Source: Bugulina stolonifera
Lineage: Eukaryota > Bryozoa > Gymnolaemata > Cheilostomatida > Bugulidae
Assembly: GCA_935421135.1 (NCBI GenBank)
Contig: OW285189.1
Coordinates: 496,001-560,000 of the forward strand
Reading direction: 5' to 3'
DNA: 64,000 nt
The notes beneath the pieces were generated by a model. That model was given only the letters and a program-made list of their open reading frames with translations, searched no databases and had not been told where the DNA came from. Shown here piece after piece: positions 59,587 to 64,000 of this stretch; positions within the stretch are counted from its first letter, which is position 1, and each line of letters begins with the position of its first letter. The position numbers were made by a program, and so were the translations under genes.

Positions 59587-62500
59587 CACTCTGTGCATTG
59601 TATGTATTCTATGCATTCTATGCATAGAACACATAGACTGCATTCTATGCATTCTATGCATTGAATATATAAAATGCATTAAATGCATTCTGTGCATTCT
59701 ATGTATTCTATGCATTCCATGTATTCTATGCATTCTATGCATTCTATGCATACGATACATAGATTGCGTTCTATGTATTCTATGCAATCCATGTATTCTA
59801 TGCATTCTCTGCATAGAATACATGGATTGCATTTTATGTATTCTATGCATAGAATGCATTTCATGCATTGTGCGTATTCAATGCATTCTACGTATTGTAT
59901 GCATAGAATACATAGATTGCATTCTATGCACTCTGTGCATTTTCTATATTCTATGCATTCTATGCATAGCATACATGAATCGCATTTTTTGCATTCTATG
60001 CATGGAATATATAGATTGCATTCTATGCACTCTATTCATAGACTACATAGAATGCATAAAAGCCATAGAATGGATTCTGTGCATTCTATGCATTCTATGC
60101 ATTCGATGCATTCGATGCATAGAATACATTCTATGCATAGAATACATTCTATGCATAAAACACATAGAATACATTGATTACATAGAACGCATTCTATGCA
60201 TTCTATATATCCAATGTATTCTATGTATTCTATACATAGAATACATAGATTGCATTCTATGTATTCTATGCCTTCGATGCATCGAGCACATAGATTGCTT
60301 TCCATGCACTCTGAGCATTGTATATATTCTATGCATTCTATGCATAGAATACCTAGATTGCATTCTATGCATTCTATGCATGGAACACATAGATTGCATT
60401 CTATGCATTTCTTGCATAGAATGCATTGCATGCATAGAATGCATTCTATGCATTGAATGCATAGAATACATAGGATGCATATAGCGCACTCTATGCATTC
60501 TATGTATTCCATGCATTCTATGCATAGAATACATAGAATGCATAAAAGGCATAGAATGGATTCTGTGCATTCTATGTATTCTATGCACTCAATGCATAGA
60601 ATACATGCTATGCATAGAACGCATAGAATACATTGATTACATAGAACGCATTCTATGCATTCTATATATCCAATGTATTCTATGTTTTCTATGCATAGAA
60701 TACATTGATTGCATTATATGCATTCTACGCATGGAATACATGGATTACATAGAATGCAGTCTATGTATTCTATGCATAGAATGCATAGAATACATTGATT
60801 ACATGGAATGCGTACTATGCATTCTACATGTATGTTTTCAATGCATAGAATGCATTCTATGTATTCTATGCATAGAATGCATAGAATGCAATCTATGTAA
60901 TCTATGCATAGAATGCATAGATTGCATTCTATGCACTCTATGAATTCCATGTAATCTATGCATTCTATGCAAAGAATACATGGATTGCATTCTATGTATT
61001 CTATGCATAGAATACATTGATTACATAGAACGCATTCTATGCATTATATGTATTCAATGTATTCTAACTATTCTATGCATAGAATACATAGATTGCATTC
61101 TATGCATTCTACGCATGGAATACATAGAATACATAAAATGCAGTCTATGTATTCTATGCATAGAATGCATAGAATACATTGATTGCATAGAATACATTCT
61201 ATGCATTCTACATGTATGGTGTCAATGCATAGAATGCATTCTATGTATTCAATGTAATCGATGAATAGAACACATAGAATGCATGGAATGCCCTCTATGC
61301 ATTATACGTATTCTATGCATATAATGCAATCTATGTAATATATGCATAGAATGCATAGAATACATAGAATGCATAGAATACATAGAATGCATAGAATGCA
61401 TAGAATGCATAGGATACATAGGATGCATAGAGCACATTCTATGCATTCTACGTGTTCTATGCAGTCTATGTATTCTATGCATTCGATGCATCGAATACAC
61501 AGATTGCACTCTGTGCACTCTGTGCATTGTATGTATTCTATGCATCCTATTCATAGAACACACAGATTGCATTCTATGCATGGAATACATAGAATACATA
61601 GAATGCAGTCTATGGATTCTATGCATAGAATGCATCGAATACATTGATTACATAGAACGCATTCTATGTATTTTATGTATTCTATGCATAGAATGCATAG
61701 AATGCAATCTATGTAATCTATGCATAGAATGCATAGAATGCAATCTGTGTATTCGATGCATCGAATGCATAGAATACATAGAATCCATAAAAGGCATAGA
61801 ATGGATTCTGTGCATTCTATGTATTCTATGCACTCGATGCATAGAAAACGTTCTATGCATAGATCGCATAGAATACATTGATTACATAGAACGCATTCTA
61901 TGCATTCTATATATCCAATGTATTCTATGTTTTCTATGCATAGAATACATAGATCGCATTATATGCATTCTACGCATGGAATACATAGATTACATAGAAT
62001 GCAGTCCATGTATTCTATACATAGAATGCATAGAATACATTGATTACATAGAATGTGTTCTATGCATTCTACTTGTATATTTTCAATGCATAGAATGCAT
62101 TCTATGTATTCTATGTATTCTATGCATAGAATGCAATCTATGTAATCTATGCATAGAATGCATAGATTGCATTCTATGCACTCTATGAATTCCATGTAAT
62201 CTATGCATTCTATGCATAGAATACATTGATTACATAGAACACATTCTATGCATTATATGTATTCAATGTATTCTATGTATTCTATGCATAGAATGCATAG
62301 ATCGCATCCTATGCATTCTACGCATGGAATACATAGAATACATAGAATGCAGTCTATGTATTCTATGCATAGAATGCATAGAATACATTGAATACATAGA
62401 ATACATTCTATGCATTCTACATGTATGTTTTCAATGCATAGAATGCATTCTATGTATTCAATGTAATCGATGAATAGAAAACATAGAATGCATAGAATGC

Positions 62501-62893
62501 CCCCTATGCATTCTATGTATTCTATGCATAGAATGCATAGCATGCAATCTATGTAATCTATGCATAGAATGCATAGAATACATGGAATGCGTAGAATACA
62601 TAGAATGCATAGAATGCATACAATGCATAGGATACATAGGATGCATAGAGCACATTCTATGCATTCTACGTGTTCTATGCAGTCTATATATTCTATGCAT
62701 TCGATGCATCGAATACACAGATTGCATTCAATGCATTCTATGCATAGATTACATTGAATACATAGAATGCATCCTATGCATTTCTTGCATAGAATGCATT
62801 GCATGCATAGAATGCATTCTACGCATTGAATGCATAGAATACATAGGATGCATAGAACGCATTCTATGCATTCTATTTATTCAATGTATTCTA
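59587..62893. repeat. Satellite block F
   Basis: Diverged 9-bp satellite, 3.3 kb. Its segments at about 59690-60100 share variant order with 43.7-44.2 kb. Between 60.6 and 62.4 kb a ~1.3-kb sub-unit recurs (compare 60600-60960 with about 61855-62200), including CTACATGTATG or CTACTTGTATA marks. No gene is seen. Confidence 0.92.
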
Positions 62894-63250
62894 CCCTAAA
62901 AGCAGATACATTTTGCGAGTTTTAACTTTTGCGAATTTCGCGAGTGACAAACTCGCAAATAATTTCCATCGCTATTAATATCTGCTTTCGAACTGATTTA
63001 AATAATTTCTGGTTTAAACAGACCATACATGCAGCTATATAGCTATATAATACATAGTTGAATCTTTTACAAAGCAGCAAGTATTTGCTATAACATAATT
63101 GGTAAGTAGCCTAGAGTAGGAGCTTAATCAGAGGAATTTTTAACAAGCTATAGTAATTACTTTACCTCACAGGTGGGCTTACTGCACTATATAGGAGTCA
63201 GCTGTAGTTTTGTACTGTATGTAAGTGAGGTTTAAATCTGAGTAAACATT
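62894..63250. mobile_element. Small unassigned insert, probably a transposon fragment
   Basis: About 357 bp of AT-rich unique sequence in the satellite, starting CCCTAAAAGCAGATACATTT. A perfect 11-bp inverted repeat, TTTGCGAGTTT at 62912-62922 and AAACTCGCAAA at 62949-62959, brackets a GCGAATTTCGCGA core. Such CGCGAA-rich inverted ends are common in DNA-transposon termini of invertebrates. The right end has no matching inverted terminus that I can see, and no coding frame is present, so this is likely one end or a deleted copy. Confidence 0.5.
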
Positions 63251-64000
63251 CCATGCATTCTACGCATGGACTACATAGAATACATAGAATGCAGTATATA
63301 TATTCTATGCATAGAATGCATAGAATACATTGATTACATAGGATGCATTCTATGCAGTCTACATGTATGTGTTCAATGCATCGAATGATTTTCTATGTAT
63401 TCTATGTATTCTATCCTTAGAATGCAATCTATGTAATCTATTCATAGAATGCATAGCTTGCATTCTATGTATTCTATGCATTCGATGCACAGAATACATG
63501 GATTGCATTCTATGCATAGAATACATTGAATACATAGAATGCGTTCTATGCATTCCGTGCATTATATGCATAGAACGCATTACATGCATAGAAGGCATAG
63601 AATGCATTCTATGCACTGAATGCATTGAATACATGGGATGCATGGAGCGCATTCTATTCATTCTATGTATAGAATACATAGATCGCATTCTATGCATTCT
63701 ATGCATGGAATACATAGAATACATAGAATGCAGTCTATGTATTCTATGCATAGAATGCATAGATTACATAGAATGTATAGAGTACATAGAATGCAATCTA
63801 TGTATTCTATGCATGGAATGCATAGAACGCATTCTACGCATTTAATGCATGGAATACATAGGATGCATAGAGCGCATTCTATTCATTCTATGTATTCTAT
63901 GCATTCTATGTACTCTATGCATTCGATGCGCAGAATACATGGATTGCATTCTATGCATAGAACACATTGAATACATAGAATGCGTTCTATGCATTCCATG
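63251..64000. repeat. Satellite block G (continues past the window)
   Basis: Diverged 9-bp satellite running to the window edge, with CTACATGTATG at 63359. No gene is seen. Confidence 0.92.

Overview
This is a eukaryotic window, most likely from an invertebrate animal (inferred). It has spliceosomal introns of about 100 nt and four classes of animal-type transposon. I recognise no host gene, rRNA or tRNA. A marine invertebrate such as a sponge or cnidarian is a guess.

About 60% of the window is one unusual satellite. It is built on a 9-bp period (ATAGAATGC and relatives) in which units keep switching strand, so the palindrome TTCTATGCATAGAA recurs constantly. Bases 1-31685 are almost pure satellite, with a higher-order repeat of about 5.96 kb (starts at 1, 5973, 11936 and 16554). 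It returns as shorter blocks at 35164-35437, 43671-45281, 54983-55756, 59587-62893 and 63251-64000. Because 9 is a multiple of 3, all six frames stay open over long distances. The many MHRMHS- and CILCIE-type reading frames are artefacts and are not annotated as genes.

Five kinds of element interrupt the satellite. (1) A long-TIR Tc1/mariner-type element at 13651-14670 has a TA duplication and a dead transposase fragment. (2) A 5'-truncated LINE at 31686-35163 keeps the end of ORF1 and an intact 935-aa endonuclease/reverse transcriptase. (3) Two copies of a terminal-inverted-repeat element lie in the same orientation at 35438-43670 and 45282-54982. (4) A gag-only BEL/Pao-type LTR retrotransposon at 55757-59586 lies on the minus strand, with 525-bp LTRs and a perfect 5-bp duplication. 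(5) A small unassigned insert lies at 62894-63250.

The element pair is the most interesting part. The second copy is flanked by a perfect 6-bp duplication (ATCACT), and the first by TGCATG/TGCCTG. Both have long GC-rich TIRs and two divergent spliced genes. The plus-strand gene is a zinc-finger, protein-primed-type family B DNA polymerase, and copy 2 appears intact at about 1453 aa. The minus-strand gene is a lysine/aspartate-rich protein of about 405-409 aa whose C-terminal part may be OB-like. Between the genes lies a large inverted array of 31-bp units centred on a perfect palindrome. TSD length and TIRs resemble Polintons/Mavericks, but I find no integrase, ATPase, protease or capsid gene. 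This looks like a minimal polymerase-carrying element that relies on an integrase supplied elsewhere, or an undescribed lineage. Copy 1 is a wreck with at least six lesions in its polymerase, while copy 2 looks recent.
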